Assembly: GCA_943370215.1 (NCBI GenBank)
Contig: CALRQC020000013.1
Location: forward strand, 71,759 to 135,758
From: Niveispirillum sp943370215
GTDB taxonomy: Bacteria; Pseudomonadota; Alphaproteobacteria; Azospirillales; Azospirillaceae
Length of the DNA: 64,000 bases
Direction of reading: 5' to 3'
In this document: positions 52,546 to 61,260 of the stretch, piece after piece
Numbering within the stretch: position 1 is the stretch's first letter
Layout of the letters: each line of letters starts with the position of its first letter
Notes under the pieces: generated by a model
Told to the model about the DNA's origin: nothing
The model's database searches: none
What the model saw: the letters and a program-made list of their open reading frames with translations, nothing else
Translations under genes and position numbers: made by a program

Positions 52546-52573
52546 AGGGGCTATCCGGATACGGATGGCCCCT
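52546..52573 (+). terminator. Terminator after DUF1476
   Basis: Arms AGGGGCTATCCG/CGGATGGCCCCT (one G-U), 4-nt loop, then TTCTT. Confidence 0.75.
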
Positions 52574-52599
52574 TTCTTGGGAGGCAGGCATGACCTGTC

Positions 52600-53298
52600 T
52601 CAGGCGATCTCTGTCACCAGCTTGCCCAGGAAAGCGGTGGCGAAGGAATCCAATGTGTCGGCGCTGCGCACGAAAGCGCCGTGACCGGTAATGAGCTGGT
52701 CGGTATAATAATCCTCCAGCCAGTCATATTCATTGAGAATGGCCAGCGCATTGATGCCGACATTGGCCGCCGCCGCATAGCCACGGGCCGAACGCGGATC
52801 GATGCCGGCATTGCTGAAACCGTTGGAAACGATATCCAGCGTGCGCTTTTCGGTTTCAAACGGTGCCTTGTCCAGCAGGGCCACGGCCTGAACCACTGCA
52901 TCGCCCAGCGCTGTAGAGCCGCCCATGGCCACACCGGGCACGGCATCGATGGCGGCGGCGAAATCGCTGCAATCCTGCGGGCTGTGCAACCGGCGCCAGG
53001 GCACCAGGGTGGTCAACGATTCCGGCCCGGCGAACTGGGCCAGCATCACCCCGATGGCGCGGTTGCGCCCATCACCCACGGCGCCGGCCACGGCGGGGTT
53101 CCGAAAGGCGGCGGCATGGCCGCGCAACTGGAAATCCAGCAGACGCGGATCGATGCTGGCAGAGGCATCCACCGCCAGCATCAGCGCCACATCCACCCGT
53201 CCCAGGCTGCGATCCTGGGCGTGTGCGGGCACTGCCAGCGACAGGGCCGCCGGGGCAAGGGCCAGCGAGGTCAGAAACGCGCGTCTTGTCGGGGCCAA
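52600..53298 (-). CDS. DUF1194 von Willebrand-like secreted protein
   Basis: 232 aa from a TTG start at 53298, chosen because GGGGAAG is five to six bases upstream and the protein then starts with a twin-arginine signal (TRRAFLTSLALAPAALSLAVPAHA). DUF1194 features: LMLAVDASASID (MIDAS-like DxSxS), GGSTALGDAV and DIVSNGFSN. It is likely an exported metal-binding vWA protein of unknown partner. It follows mutY by 17 bp, so it may be cotranscribed with it. Confidence 0.8.
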   Translation of the reverse strand: MAPTRRAFLTSLALAPAALSLAVPAHAQDRSLGRVDVALMLAVDASASIDPRLLDFQLRGHAAAFRNPAVAGAVGDGRNRAIGVMLAQFAGPESLTTLVPWRRLHSPQDCSDFAAAIDAVPGVAMGGSTALGDAVVQAVALLDKAPFETEKRTLDIVSNGFSNAGIDPRSARGYAAAANVGINALAILNEYDWLEDYYTDQLITGHGAFVRSADTLDSFATAFLGKLVTEIA

Positions 53299-53315
53299 GA
53301 TGGCTTCCCCTGGGG

Positions 53316-54446
53316 TCAGGCGCCGCCCTTGGCCAGGGCGTGGCGCAGAATTTTCCGCATCACGGTCGGTAATGCCTCTTCCCCCAGCGCATCGGGTGCG
53401 ACCCAGCGCAAATCCGTTGCGGGCGGGCTGGTCTTGATGCGGCCGGCCATGACGGCAATCTCGAACTCGAAATGGGTAAAAGTATGACGCACCAGACCGG
53501 GCAGCGGGCGCCATGCCACCCCCGCCAACGGGGCATGGGGCAGGGCCTGGGCATTTCCCGGCATGGGGGCGGCCTCCCACGGGGTCGATGGTACCTCCAT
53601 CATGCCGCCCAACAGCCCGCGTTCCTCCCGCCGGCGCAGGGCGATATGGCCTTGCGCGTCACTCAGGACAAAGGCCACGGCCCGGCGCACCGGTTTGGCG
53701 GCCTTGGCCTGTTTGGCCGGCAGTTCGTCGGCAATGCCCAGGGCGCGGGCCTGGCACGGTTCCGCCCAGGGGCAGAGGATGCAGCGTGGCTTACGCGGGG
53801 TGCAGATGGTGGCCCCCAGATCGAACAGGGCCTGGGTATAATCACCAGGCCGCCGGTCGGGCACCAGGGAAGCGGCATGGGCCTTGAGGGTGGGTTTGGA
53901 TCCCGGCAGCGGATCGGTAACGGCAAACAGCCGCGCCATCACCCGTTCCACATTGCCATCCATGGCGGTGGCCGGCTGGTCGAAGGCGATGGCGCGGATG
54001 GCGGCGGCCGTATAGGCACCGATGCCCGGCAGGGCCAGCAGTGCCGCCTCATCCATCGGGAAGTGCCCGCCATGCTTGCCCGCCACCACTTGCGCGCATT
54101 TATGCAGGTTGCGGGCCCGCGCGTAATAGCCAAGCCCGGCCCAGGCCCGCAGCACATCATCCAGATCGGCGGCGGCCAGATCGGTGACGCGGGGCCAGCG
54201 GGTCAGGAAATCCTGGAAATAGGGGCCGACCGTGGCCACGGTCGTCTGTTGCAGCATGATTTCCGACAGCCAGACCCGGTATGGGTCCGCCACCTCCCCA
54301 GCCAGAAAGCGCCAGGGCAGAACGCGGCGGTGCCGGTCATACCAAGCCAACAGCAGCGGCGGCAGGGCACCATCCCCACCTTGCCCCTGGTCAAGGGCGG
54401 CCTGCTTTGCTTTGATGGTGGCCTTGGGCTTGGAAGCGATAACCAT
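53316..54446 (-). CDS. mutY: Adenine DNA glycosylase
   Basis: 376 aa; removes A opposite 8-oxoguanine. HhH-GPD domain with EIMLQQTTV (catalytic Glu), LPGIGAYTAAAI and the Asp in AMDGNVERV; iron-sulfur cluster Cys-X6-Cys-X2-Cys-X5-Cys (CTPRKPRCILCPWAEPC); C-terminal NUDIX-like domain (VAFVLSDAQGHIALRRR) that reads 8-oxoG. Start ATG overlaps the divergent gene's ATG by 2 bp. Confidence 0.96.
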   Translation of the reverse strand: MVIASKPKATIKAKQAALDQGQGGDGALPPLLLAWYDRHRRVLPWRFLAGEVADPYRVWLSEIMLQQTTVATVGPYFQDFLTRWPRVTDLAAADLDDVLRAWAGLGYYARARNLHKCAQVVAGKHGGHFPMDEAALLALPGIGAYTAAAIRAIAFDQPATAMDGNVERVMARLFAVTDPLPGSKPTLKAHAASLVPDRRPGDYTQALFDLGATICTPRKPRCILCPWAEPCQARALGIADELPAKQAKAAKPVRRAVAFVLSDAQGHIALRRREERGLLGGMMEVPSTPWEAAPMPGNAQALPHAPLAGVAWRPLPGLVRHTFTHFEFEIAVMAGRIKTSPPATDLRWVAPDALGEEALPTVMRKILRHALAKGGA

Positions 54447-54927
54447 GAATCAAACCTACCGCAACGCACCGGTGCGGCTGGGCCGCACCTTGAAGGATGT
54501 GGCCGGCAAGGCGCTTGGCAAGCATGGGCTTGCCTTTGGCGCGTTGCTGACCGATTGGCCCAGCATCGTCGGTTCCCGTCTGGCGGACCAGACGTCACCG
54601 TTGAAACTGGCATTCCCGGCGGCACAGCGGGATAATGCCACCCTGCATCTGCGCGTCACCGGCCCCGCCGCCCTGCTGGTTCAGCATGAGGAGCCGTTGA
54701 TCATCGAGAAGATCAACGCCTTCATGGGCTGGCGGGCGGTGGCGCGGTTGAAACTGGTGCATGGCGCCCCGGTTCTCAAGACCAAAAGCTATACCATCGC
54801 CCCGGTCCGCCGCCTTTCCCCGGTGGCCGAAGCCAAGCTGCATGACACCACCGCCGGTGTGGAAGACCCGGAGCTGCGCGAGGCGCTGGAGCGACTGGGC
54901 CGGGCCTTGGGTGCCACGGGGGTTTGA
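54445..54927 (+). CDS. DUF721 (DciA-like) protein
   Basis: 160 aa of the DUF721 family, whose members include the DciA helicase-loading protein. LTDWPSIVGSRLADQTSPLKL and LLVQHEEPLIIEKINAFMGW fit the family's KH-like fold. Divergent from mutY with overlapping start codons, so its promoter must lie inside mutY. The dsbA-like and smc genes that usually follow in alphaproteobacteria are absent. Confidence 0.85.
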   Translation: MNQTYRNAPVRLGRTLKDVAGKALGKHGLAFGALLTDWPSIVGSRLADQTSPLKLAFPAAQRDNATLHLRVTGPAALLVQHEEPLIIEKINAFMGWRAVARLKLVHGAPVLKTKSYTIAPVRRLSPVAEAKLHDTTAGVEDPELREALERLGRALGATGV

Positions 54928-54990
54928 GGCTTGGTTCAATGTTTCACGTGGAATTGGGGGTGGGGTTTCTCGCCCTCCCTTCTCTGATTT

Positions 54991-55018
54991 CGTCATTCCC
55001 GCGAAGGCGGGAATGACG
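54991..55018. repeat. Solo REP palindrome
   Basis: CGTCATTCCCGC-GAAG-GCGGGAATGACG, the fused ends of the 100-bp elements without the interior. Between the convergent DUF721 and oligopeptide-binding genes. Confidence 0.8.
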
Positions 55019-55047
55019 GGAAAGGACAAGTGAGTGAAAGGCAGTTA

Positions 55048-55076
55048 GGTCAAGGAAGAAGGACTCTACCTTGACC
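55048..55076. terminator. Hairpin before the oligopeptide-binding gene stop
   Basis: GGTCAAGG/CCTTGACC with a 13-nt loop; weak terminator candidate. Confidence 0.4.
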
Positions 55077-55099
55077 CAATGGTCAACTTCCCCCCGCCT

Positions 55100-56698
55100 T
55101 TACGGCGCCAGTTCCAGATATTGCGACAGGTTGAAGTCTGTCGGGTTGGGCACCCAGCCCTTCAGCTTGGGGCTGACCAGCCGGCGGCGGGTATTATGGT
55201 GCAGGGTGATGATGCTGTTGCTTTCCAGGGCCAGCGTTTCCGCCTTGGCCAGCAGTTCGGCGCGTTTGGCCGGGTCGGTCTGGATATTGGCCTCATCCAG
55301 CAAGCGGTCGAAATCAGCACTCTTGTAGCCGGACAGATTCTGCTGCTCCACGTCGCTGCGGAACAGTTGCAGGAAGGAATTGGCATCCGGGTAATCGCCG
55401 ATCCAGGCGTAATAGAGCACGTCCTTATAAGCCTTCTCATTGCCGATATTGGCGACGACGCGGAATTCCTGGTTGTTCAGGTTGGTCTGCACGCCCAACT
55501 TCTGCTTCCACATGGCAGCCACGGCGACATTCACCTTGCGGGCATTGTCATTGGTGTAATGCAGCACCTCCACCTCTGGCAGCGGCTTGCCGCCGGGGCC
55601 GTAACCGGCTTCAGCCAGCAGCTTCTTGGCCATGGCGTCGCGTTCAGCCTGGGTCTGTTTGGTCCAGGGCAGGCGCGGCGGCTCATACCCGCCGACATTG
55701 CCAGGGGGCGTGAAGCTCCAGGCCGGCAACTCCCCGCCACCGATCACCTTCTGGGCAATCACCTCGCGGTCGATGGCCAGCGCCAGGGCGGCGCGCAGCT
55801 TGGGGTTTGATTTCCACGGCTCATGCGTCAGGTTGAACGACATGTAATAGGTGGAATAGGTTGGACCGGCGATATAGGAATCCTTCAGGTTTTCCTGCGC
55901 CCATTTGATCTGGGCATTGGGCAGAGTGGCGGTGCTGTCCAGTTCGCCCGCGCGGAATTTCTTGAATTCCGTTTCCTGGTTATCGATGGGGTAGGAGAAG
56001 ACGGTGTCGATCTTCACCTTGGCCGCATCGTAATAATAGGGGTTCTTTACTTCCTTGATATGGCTCTGCGGCACATTCTCGGTCAGCATATAGGCGCCAT
56101 TGCTGACCAGATGGCCGGGGGCCGTGAAGCTCTCCCCATATTTCTCCAGGCTGGCGCGGTGCAGCGGGAACAAGGCCACATGCTGCAACGAGGCCAGGAA
56201 ATAGCCGGTGGGCTTGCTCAGCGTGACCTTGAGCGTGTGATCATCCAGCGCTTCCACGCCCAGGCTCTCCGGCGGCTTCTTACCGCTGGTGATCTCCTGT
56301 CCATTCACCATGGGCCAGACGAAATAGGCATAGGGGGAGGCCGTCTTCGGGTTGGCCAGCCGGCGCCAAGCATAGACGAAATCCGCCGCCGTCACCGGGC
56401 TGCCATCCGACCATTTGGCATCGGTGCGCAGCTTGAACGTATAAACCTTGCCGTCGGGGCTCAACTCATAGCTGGCGGCGACACCGTTGCGGCGGCTACC
56501 CTTGGCATCCAGGGTGAACAACCCTTCGAACAGGTCATAAATGATGAAGGCGGCGGGTTGCAGCTCTGACTTGGTGGGGTCCAGCGTGTCGGGGGCGGCG
56601 GCCGTGCCACGGCGATAGATCATCTCTGCGGTGGCCGGCTGCGTCAGCAGGATGCCGGCCAGACCGACAGCGGCAAGAATTGTCCGTTTCATGGGCAT
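55100..56698 (-). CDS. OppA-like peptide-binding protein (Sec signal)
   Basis: 532 aa, ABC-transporter family 5 solute-binding protein: Sec signal MKRTILAAVGLAGILLTQPATA, YRRGTAAAPDTLDP, YDLFEGL, SPDGKVYTFKLRTDAKWSDG, FVYAWRRL, and a C-terminal domain ending WVPNPTDFNLSQYLEL. Likely periplasmic, binds short peptides. The ATG at 56698 is preferred; 56692 is in frame. No permease or ATPase gene is adjacent. It follows a paralogue 219 bp upstream. Confidence 0.92.
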   Translation of the reverse strand: MPMKRTILAAVGLAGILLTQPATAEMIYRRGTAAAPDTLDPTKSELQPAAFIIYDLFEGLFTLDAKGSRRNGVAASYELSPDGKVYTFKLRTDAKWSDGSPVTAADFVYAWRRLANPKTASPYAYFVWPMVNGQEITSGKKPPESLGVEALDDHTLKVTLSKPTGYFLASLQHVALFPLHRASLEKYGESFTAPGHLVSNGAYMLTENVPQSHIKEVKNPYYYDAAKVKIDTVFSYPIDNQETEFKKFRAGELDSTATLPNAQIKWAQENLKDSYIAGPTYSTYYMSFNLTHEPWKSNPKLRAALALAIDREVIAQKVIGGGELPAWSFTPPGNVGGYEPPRLPWTKQTQAERDAMAKKLLAEAGYGPGGKPLPEVEVLHYTNDNARKVNVAVAAMWKQKLGVQTNLNNQEFRVVANIGNEKAYKDVLYYAWIGDYPDANSFLQLFRSDVEQQNLSGYKSADFDRLLDEANIQTDPAKRAELLAKAETLALESNSIITLHHNTRRRLVSPKLKGWVPNPTDFNLSQYLELAP

Positions 56699-56848
56699 GG
56701 GATCACTCAAGAACTGGGGTTTTTCTGGGGGAACGGGACAACTGCCGCTGTCATTTTGCGATGGTCCCCGGCCTTGCTGACCGGGGTTGGGGCCTTCGTG
56801 TCTGTCTGGAAGGTATCGTATTTTCTGAAACCTCACCATTTCACCACC

Positions 56849-56876
56849 GTCATTCCCGCGAAGGCAGGAATGACGG
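56849..56876. repeat. Solo REP palindrome, one mismatch
   Basis: CGTCATTCCCGC-GAAG-GCAGGAATGACG; G-to-A relative to the other copy. Between the two paralogous binding-protein genes. Confidence 0.75.
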
Positions 56877-56917
56877 TTAAGTGGTTGGGAAAGCGTGATA
56901 AATTTCCAGACAGTTAC

Positions 56918-58507
56918 TCACCCGATATCCAGCCAGCGCGATGGGTTCTGGTCCAGCGGGGTCGGCCGCCAGCCCTTCACCTTGGGTGAGACCAGCCGGC
57001 GGCGGTTATTATGGATGATGGGGGCGACCGGGAAATCCGCCTGATACATCCGCTCCGCTTCGCCCAGTAGGGCGGCGCGGTGGGCCGGATCCAGGCTGGC
57101 ATTGGCCTCATCCAGCTTCTGGTCGAAGGCCGGGTTCTTATAGGCCGCCAGATTCTGCTGTTCCACATCGCTGCGCAGCAGTTTCAGGAAATTGATCGGA
57201 TCGGGGAAGTCGCCGACCCAGCCATAATAGATGATATCCTTGTAGCTCTTCTGGTTGCCGATGCTGGCCACCACGCGGAATTCCTGGTTGTTCAGGTTGG
57301 TCTGCACACCCAATACCTGCTTCCACATGGCGGAGACGGCCACCATGATGCGCTTGGAATTCTCATTGGTGGAATGCAACACCTCCACTTCCGGCAGCAC
57401 CTTGCCGCCGGGACCATAACCGGCCTCGGCAAACAGCTTCTTGGCCAGGGCATTGCGGTCGGCCTGGGTCTTGGCGCGCCAGTCCGGCTGGGGCGGTTCA
57501 TAGCCCGCCACCTTGCCGCTGGGCGTGAAGCTGTAGGCGGGCAGCAGATCGCCATTCATCACCTTCTCGGTGATCACTTCCCGGTCAATGGCCAGCGACA
57601 GGGCGGCGCGCAGCTTGGGGTTCGACTTCCACGGTTCGTGCGTCAGGTTGAAGGCCAGATAGAAGGTGGAATAGGTGGGTGTCGGCGTATAGGCCGCCGT
57701 GCCCTCTGTGCGGGCCCAGTTCACCTGCGTGACCGGCAGGCTATAGGTCGTGTCCAGTTCGCCGGCACGGAAGCGTTTCAGCTCCGTATCCAGATTCTCG
57801 GTCACGAAATAATAGACGGTGTCGATCTTCACGGCGGCCGCATCATAATAATGCGGGTTGCGCACCAGCTTGTAATGGGTCTGCGGGATCATTTCCGCCA
57901 GTTGATAGGCACCGTTGGAGATGAGCTTGGCCCCCTCCGGCCCCGGCTTCACCGGCGACAGGGACTGGTGCGACAATTGCCCCAGGAAATAGGCGGCCGG
58001 CTCCTTCAGGCTGACCTTCAAGGTGCGGTCATCCAGCGCGGTGACGCCCAGCGCCTCCAGCGGCTTGCGCCCGGCGGAAACCTCCGCCCCGTTTTCCAGT
58101 ACCCAGACGAAATAGCCATAGGGGGAGGCGGTTTTCGGGGCGGCCAGCCGACGCCAAGCATAGACGAAATCGCCCGCCGTCACGGCACTGCCATCCGACC
58201 ATTTGCCATTGGCGCGCAGGTGGAAAATATAGGTCTTGCCATCGGGCGAGACCTCCCAGCTTTCCGCCGCACCCGCCTTGGGCTCCCCATCGGGGCCGGG
58301 GGTCAACAGCCCTTCATACAGATCGTAGATGACGAGGGAGGAATTGTGCAGTTCCGCCTTGCCGGGGTCGAGTGTATCGGGGGCGGGGCCGGTGCCCCGG
58401 CGCAGCACCTTGCCCTCGGCCGCGAAAACGGGGGGGATGGTGCCGGCCATTGCCAAGGTCAAGGCGCTGCTGGCCAGGAAGGAACGGCGGGAAACGGAAT
58501 GCTGCAT
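56918..58507 (-). CDS. OppA-like peptide-binding protein (Tat signal)
   Basis: 529 aa and clearly paralogous to 55100-56698 (LRRGTGPAPDTLDPGKAEL, YDLYEGLLT, FVYAWRRLAAPKTASPYGYFVW, NHEPWKSNPKLRAAL-type segments). It opens with a twin-arginine signal (SVSRRSFLASSALTLAMAGTIPPVFA) instead of a Sec signal. Start at the second of two ATGs by GAGAGG spacing. Predicted periplasmic after folding in the cytoplasm. Confidence 0.92.
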   Translation of the reverse strand: MQHSVSRRSFLASSALTLAMAGTIPPVFAAEGKVLRRGTGPAPDTLDPGKAELHNSSLVIYDLYEGLLTPGPDGEPKAGAAESWEVSPDGKTYIFHLRANGKWSDGSAVTAGDFVYAWRRLAAPKTASPYGYFVWVLENGAEVSAGRKPLEALGVTALDDRTLKVSLKEPAAYFLGQLSHQSLSPVKPGPEGAKLISNGAYQLAEMIPQTHYKLVRNPHYYDAAAVKIDTVYYFVTENLDTELKRFRAGELDTTYSLPVTQVNWARTEGTAAYTPTPTYSTFYLAFNLTHEPWKSNPKLRAALSLAIDREVITEKVMNGDLLPAYSFTPSGKVAGYEPPQPDWRAKTQADRNALAKKLFAEAGYGPGGKVLPEVEVLHSTNENSKRIMVAVSAMWKQVLGVQTNLNNQEFRVVASIGNQKSYKDIIYYGWVGDFPDPINFLKLLRSDVEQQNLAAYKNPAFDQKLDEANASLDPAHRAALLGEAERMYQADFPVAPIIHNNRRRLVSPKVKGWRPTPLDQNPSRWLDIG

Positions 58508-58691
58508 CATGGCCTCTCGGTCGGGGCGGTTGCGGGAAACGCTAAGCGCAACCGTGGCCTTGCGCAACGATATGGTTGCCGAAACGGCGCTTTCGGCGTT
58601 GCACAACGGACCCCGCGACAAAATTGCGCATTATGTTAAGCTCCCGCAAAACCAACCGCTTAATCCCCTCCCTCCCTTGGCAGGATTCATC

Positions 58692-59429
58692 ATGTTCGAA
58701 TGGTTGTCCGACCCCAATGCCTGGGCCAGCCTGTTGACGCTGACCGCGTTGGAGATCGTACTTGGCATCGACAATATTATTTTCATCTCCATCATGGCCA
58801 ACCGGCTGCCTGAACATCAGCGGGCCAAGGCGCGCCAGTTCGGTCTGGCGTTGGCCCTGATCAGCCGGTTGGCGCTGCTGGCCTCCATCGCCTGGATCGT
58901 CAAGCTGACCGACCCGATCTTTACCGTCTTCGATCTGGGCATTTCGGTCCGTGACCTGATCCTGCTCTTCGGTGGTCTGTTCCTGCTCTATAAGGGTACG
59001 GCGGAAATTCACCATACGATGGAAGGCCATGCCGAAGATGGCGGGCCGGCGCGGGCGGCGGCCACCTTCAGCGGCGTGATCATGCAGATCATGGTGCTGG
59101 ATATCGTCTTCTCCCTGGATAGCGTGATTACCGCTGTCGGCATGGCCAGCCAGTTGCCGGTGATGATCACCGCCGTGGTCATCGCCGTTGCCGTCATGCT
59201 GTTTGCCGCCGGCCCCACCAGCCGTTTCGTGCAGAATCACCCGACGGTGAAGATGCTGGCCCTCAGCTTCCTGATCCTGGTCGGGGTGGCGCTGATCGCC
59301 GACGGGCTGCATTTCCACATTCCCAAGGGCTATCTCTACTTTGCCATTGCCTTCTCGGTGGCGGTGGAAATGCTCAATCTGGCAGCCTCCAAGCGCCGCC
59401 GGCGCAAGGAAGGGGCGGCGGGCCACTGA
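58692..59429 (+). CDS. TerC family membrane protein
   Basis: 245 aa, about seven to eight hydrophobic helices. TerC motifs: ALEIVLGIDNIIFISI with its acidic Asp, VLDIVFSLDSVITAVG with the second acidic pair, and the C-terminal IPKGYLYFAIAFSVAVEMLN. Implicated in metal-ion export (Mn2+) in other bacteria and tellurite resistance operons; no ter operon is here. Strong terminator follows. Confidence 0.92.
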   Translation: MFEWLSDPNAWASLLTLTALEIVLGIDNIIFISIMANRLPEHQRAKARQFGLALALISRLALLASIAWIVKLTDPIFTVFDLGISVRDLILLFGGLFLLYKGTAEIHHTMEGHAEDGGPARAAATFSGVIMQIMVLDIVFSLDSVITAVGMASQLPVMITAVVIAVAVMLFAAGPTSRFVQNHPTVKMLALSFLILVGVALIADGLHFHIPKGYLYFAIAFSVAVEMLNLAASKRRRRKEGAAGH

Positions 59430-59456
59430 CCCTTCGCCTTTCCTGTGCTATGTGAA

Positions 59457-59494
59457 GGGGGCGGCATCCGGTCGGGTGCCGCCCCCTTTTCTTT
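59457..59494 (+). terminator. Terminator after terC-like gene
   Basis: GGGGGCGGCA-type arm with TGCCGCCCCC, 10-nt loop, followed by TTTTCTTT. Confidence 0.85.
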
Positions 59495-59516
59495 GCCCCG
59501 TCACCGCCGGTTCCCC

Positions 59517-59885
59517 ATGCCGATCCGCCTTACCCTGCGTCTGGATTTCGCCAATGGTCACCGGCTGGGCCCCGGCAAGGTGCGGCTGCTGGAAGCGATT
59601 GACGAACATGGTTCCATCTCCGCCGCCGGGCGGGCGCTGGGCATGTCCTATCGCCGGGCCTGGCTGTTGCTGGATGAAATCAACCGCGCCTTCACCCAGC
59701 CCGCCGTCGCCGGGCAAACCGGGGGCGGCGGCGGCGGCGGCACGGCCCTGACCGACTGGGGGCGCGAACTGGTCACGCTTTATCGCGGGCTGGAGGCCAG
59801 CAGCACCGGGGCGGGGGCTGGCGGGCTGGACCGGATCGATGCCATGCTGAACCCGGCGGAAATCAACCTGAACCCTCAGAAATAA
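59517..59885 (+). CDS. ModE-like winged-helix regulator (DNA-binding half only)
   Basis: 122 aa. The ModE/LysR-type HTH reads RLLEAIDEHGSISAAGRALGMSYRRAWLLLDEINRAF, then a Gly-rich loop (GQTGGGGGGGTALT) encoded by GGC repeats, typical of the ModE wing. No molybdate-binding domain follows; the protein ends soon after. It may bind DNA without molybdate sensing, or sense something else. No mod genes nearby. Confidence 0.85.
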   Translation: MPIRLTLRLDFANGHRLGPGKVRLLEAIDEHGSISAAGRALGMSYRRAWLLLDEINRAFTQPAVAGQTGGGGGGGTALTDWGRELVTLYRGLEASSTGAGAGGLDRIDAMLNPAEINLNPQK

Positions 59886-59904
59886 CGTCACCGGTCACGA
59901 TGAA

Positions 59905-60378
59905 ATGATCAATATCCTGTTTGTCTGCACGGGCAATATCTGTCGCTCCCCCACCGCGGAGGGGGTGTTCCGGCATCTGGTGGACAAGGCTGGTTTGTCC
60001 GACCGGCTGTCGGTCGATAGTGCTGGCACCCATGCCTATCATGTCGGGGAAAGCCCGGATCACCGTTCCATCGCCGCCGCCGCCCGGCGCGGCTATGACC
60101 TGTCGGATCTGCGGGCCCGCGTGCTGGTGCCGGCCGATTATGACCGGTTTGACCTGCTGCTGGCGATGGATCGCGGGCATCTGGAGATCATGCGGCGCAA
60201 GCAGCCGCCGGGATCGACGGCGCGGCTGGCCCTGTTCATGGCCGAAGCCCCGGCCCCCCTGACCAACCGCGACGTGCCCGACCCCTATTACGGGGAGGGA
60301 CGCCATTTCGGGGAGGTGCTGGATATGGTGGAGGCCGGCAGCCAGGCCTGGATCAAAGTTCTGACTTCTCAGGCGTGA
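59905..60378 (+). CDS. Low-molecular-weight protein tyrosine phosphatase
   Basis: 157 aa with the catalytic P-loop VCTGNICRSPTAEG (CX5R) and the acid DPYYG loop near the end. Soluble. In other bacteria members dephosphorylate tyrosine kinases of capsule synthesis or arginine phosphate; no partner kinase is visible. It follows the ModE-like gene by 19 bp. Confidence 0.93.
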   Translation: MINILFVCTGNICRSPTAEGVFRHLVDKAGLSDRLSVDSAGTHAYHVGESPDHRSIAAAARRGYDLSDLRARVLVPADYDRFDLLLAMDRGHLEIMRRKQPPGSTARLALFMAEAPAPLTNRDVPDPYYGEGRHFGEVLDMVEAGSQAWIKVLTSQA

Positions 60379-60390
60379 CCGGTAGCGATT

Positions 60391-61260
60391 TTACCGCCGC
60401 AAACCCCGGCATAAATCCAGATATTCCGGATGGTCCGGCCTCAGCCAGCCATGACGGATCAGGAAGTCGATCACCACCAGATTGACGTTGAATTTCCACT
60501 CATCCGTCTGGGCGATGCTGGCGGCCACCTTTTCCAGCGGCCAGAGTTCGAACCGCTCCACCTCCCCATCGGTATTGCGGGGGATGAAATCAGCGGGCAG
60601 TTCCAGGTCGTAGATGAACAGGACATCCGGCTTCAGGCCCTTTTTCTGTTCCATGACATAGGTGATGGCCCCGACCGGCCGGGCCTGCAGGGCCAGTTCC
60701 GGCGGTAAATCAGCCTCTTCCCGCGCTTCCTTCACCAGGTTCTCGCTCAAGGAAAGGCCCAGTGGCTGGCCGCCGGCGACCAGATTATCATACTGGCCGG
60801 GGGCCACGCCGCGATCCATGGCCCGTTTGCCGACCCAGAGATGGATGCCATCATCCTGGCGGACAAAGCCGTTAATGTGAATTCCATAGGCGGTGACGCC
60901 GAAAAACGGGATGGCGGCGCGATCCATGGCCAGCAGGGGGGCTGCCCCCCAACCCGTCTGCACCCCATACATTTCCCGGCGCAGGCGGGGAATGGCCCCG
61001 TCCGCCACCAGCCGTTCCAGCACGAAGCCGACCGCGTCGGTGCGCTGGTCCGGGTGGCTGAGCGTTGGGGAAAGGGTCAGGCCCTCGCCCTCTGAGCAGA
61101 AAATATCGGGAAATCCTAGTAACCGGTCACGGAAGTTTGGGCGTAACCACCCAACCTGATCACCATCCACCCAAAATGGGCGGAAGCCTGCCATAGTGTG
61201 GCTGTTGCAGCGCTGGATGTGGCGCATGAAGCCGCTGGGCATGGTTCTGGCTTTTCTCAC
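60391..61260 (-). CDS. NUDIX hydrolase with DUF4743 N-terminus
   Basis: 289 aa; an N-terminal DUF4743-like part (PFWVDGDQVGWLRPNF) precedes a NUDIX box (GGQPLGLSLSENLVKEAREEADLP). The pairing resembles thiamine-pyrophosphokinase-related NUDIX enzymes (Tnr3/NUDT20-like). Substrate unproven. The GTG start at 61260 overlaps the MFS stop as GTGA, so it is coupled to it. Confidence 0.85.
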   Translation of the reverse strand: MRKARTMPSGFMRHIQRCNSHTMAGFRPFWVDGDQVGWLRPNFRDRLLGFPDIFCSEGEGLTLSPTLSHPDQRTDAVGFVLERLVADGAIPRLRREMYGVQTGWGAAPLLAMDRAAIPFFGVTAYGIHINGFVRQDDGIHLWVGKRAMDRGVAPGQYDNLVAGGQPLGLSLSENLVKEAREEADLPPELALQARPVGAITYVMEQKKGLKPDVLFIYDLELPADFIPRNTDGEVERFELWPLEKVAASIAQTDEWKFNVNLVVIDFLIRHGWLRPDHPEYLDLCRGLRR

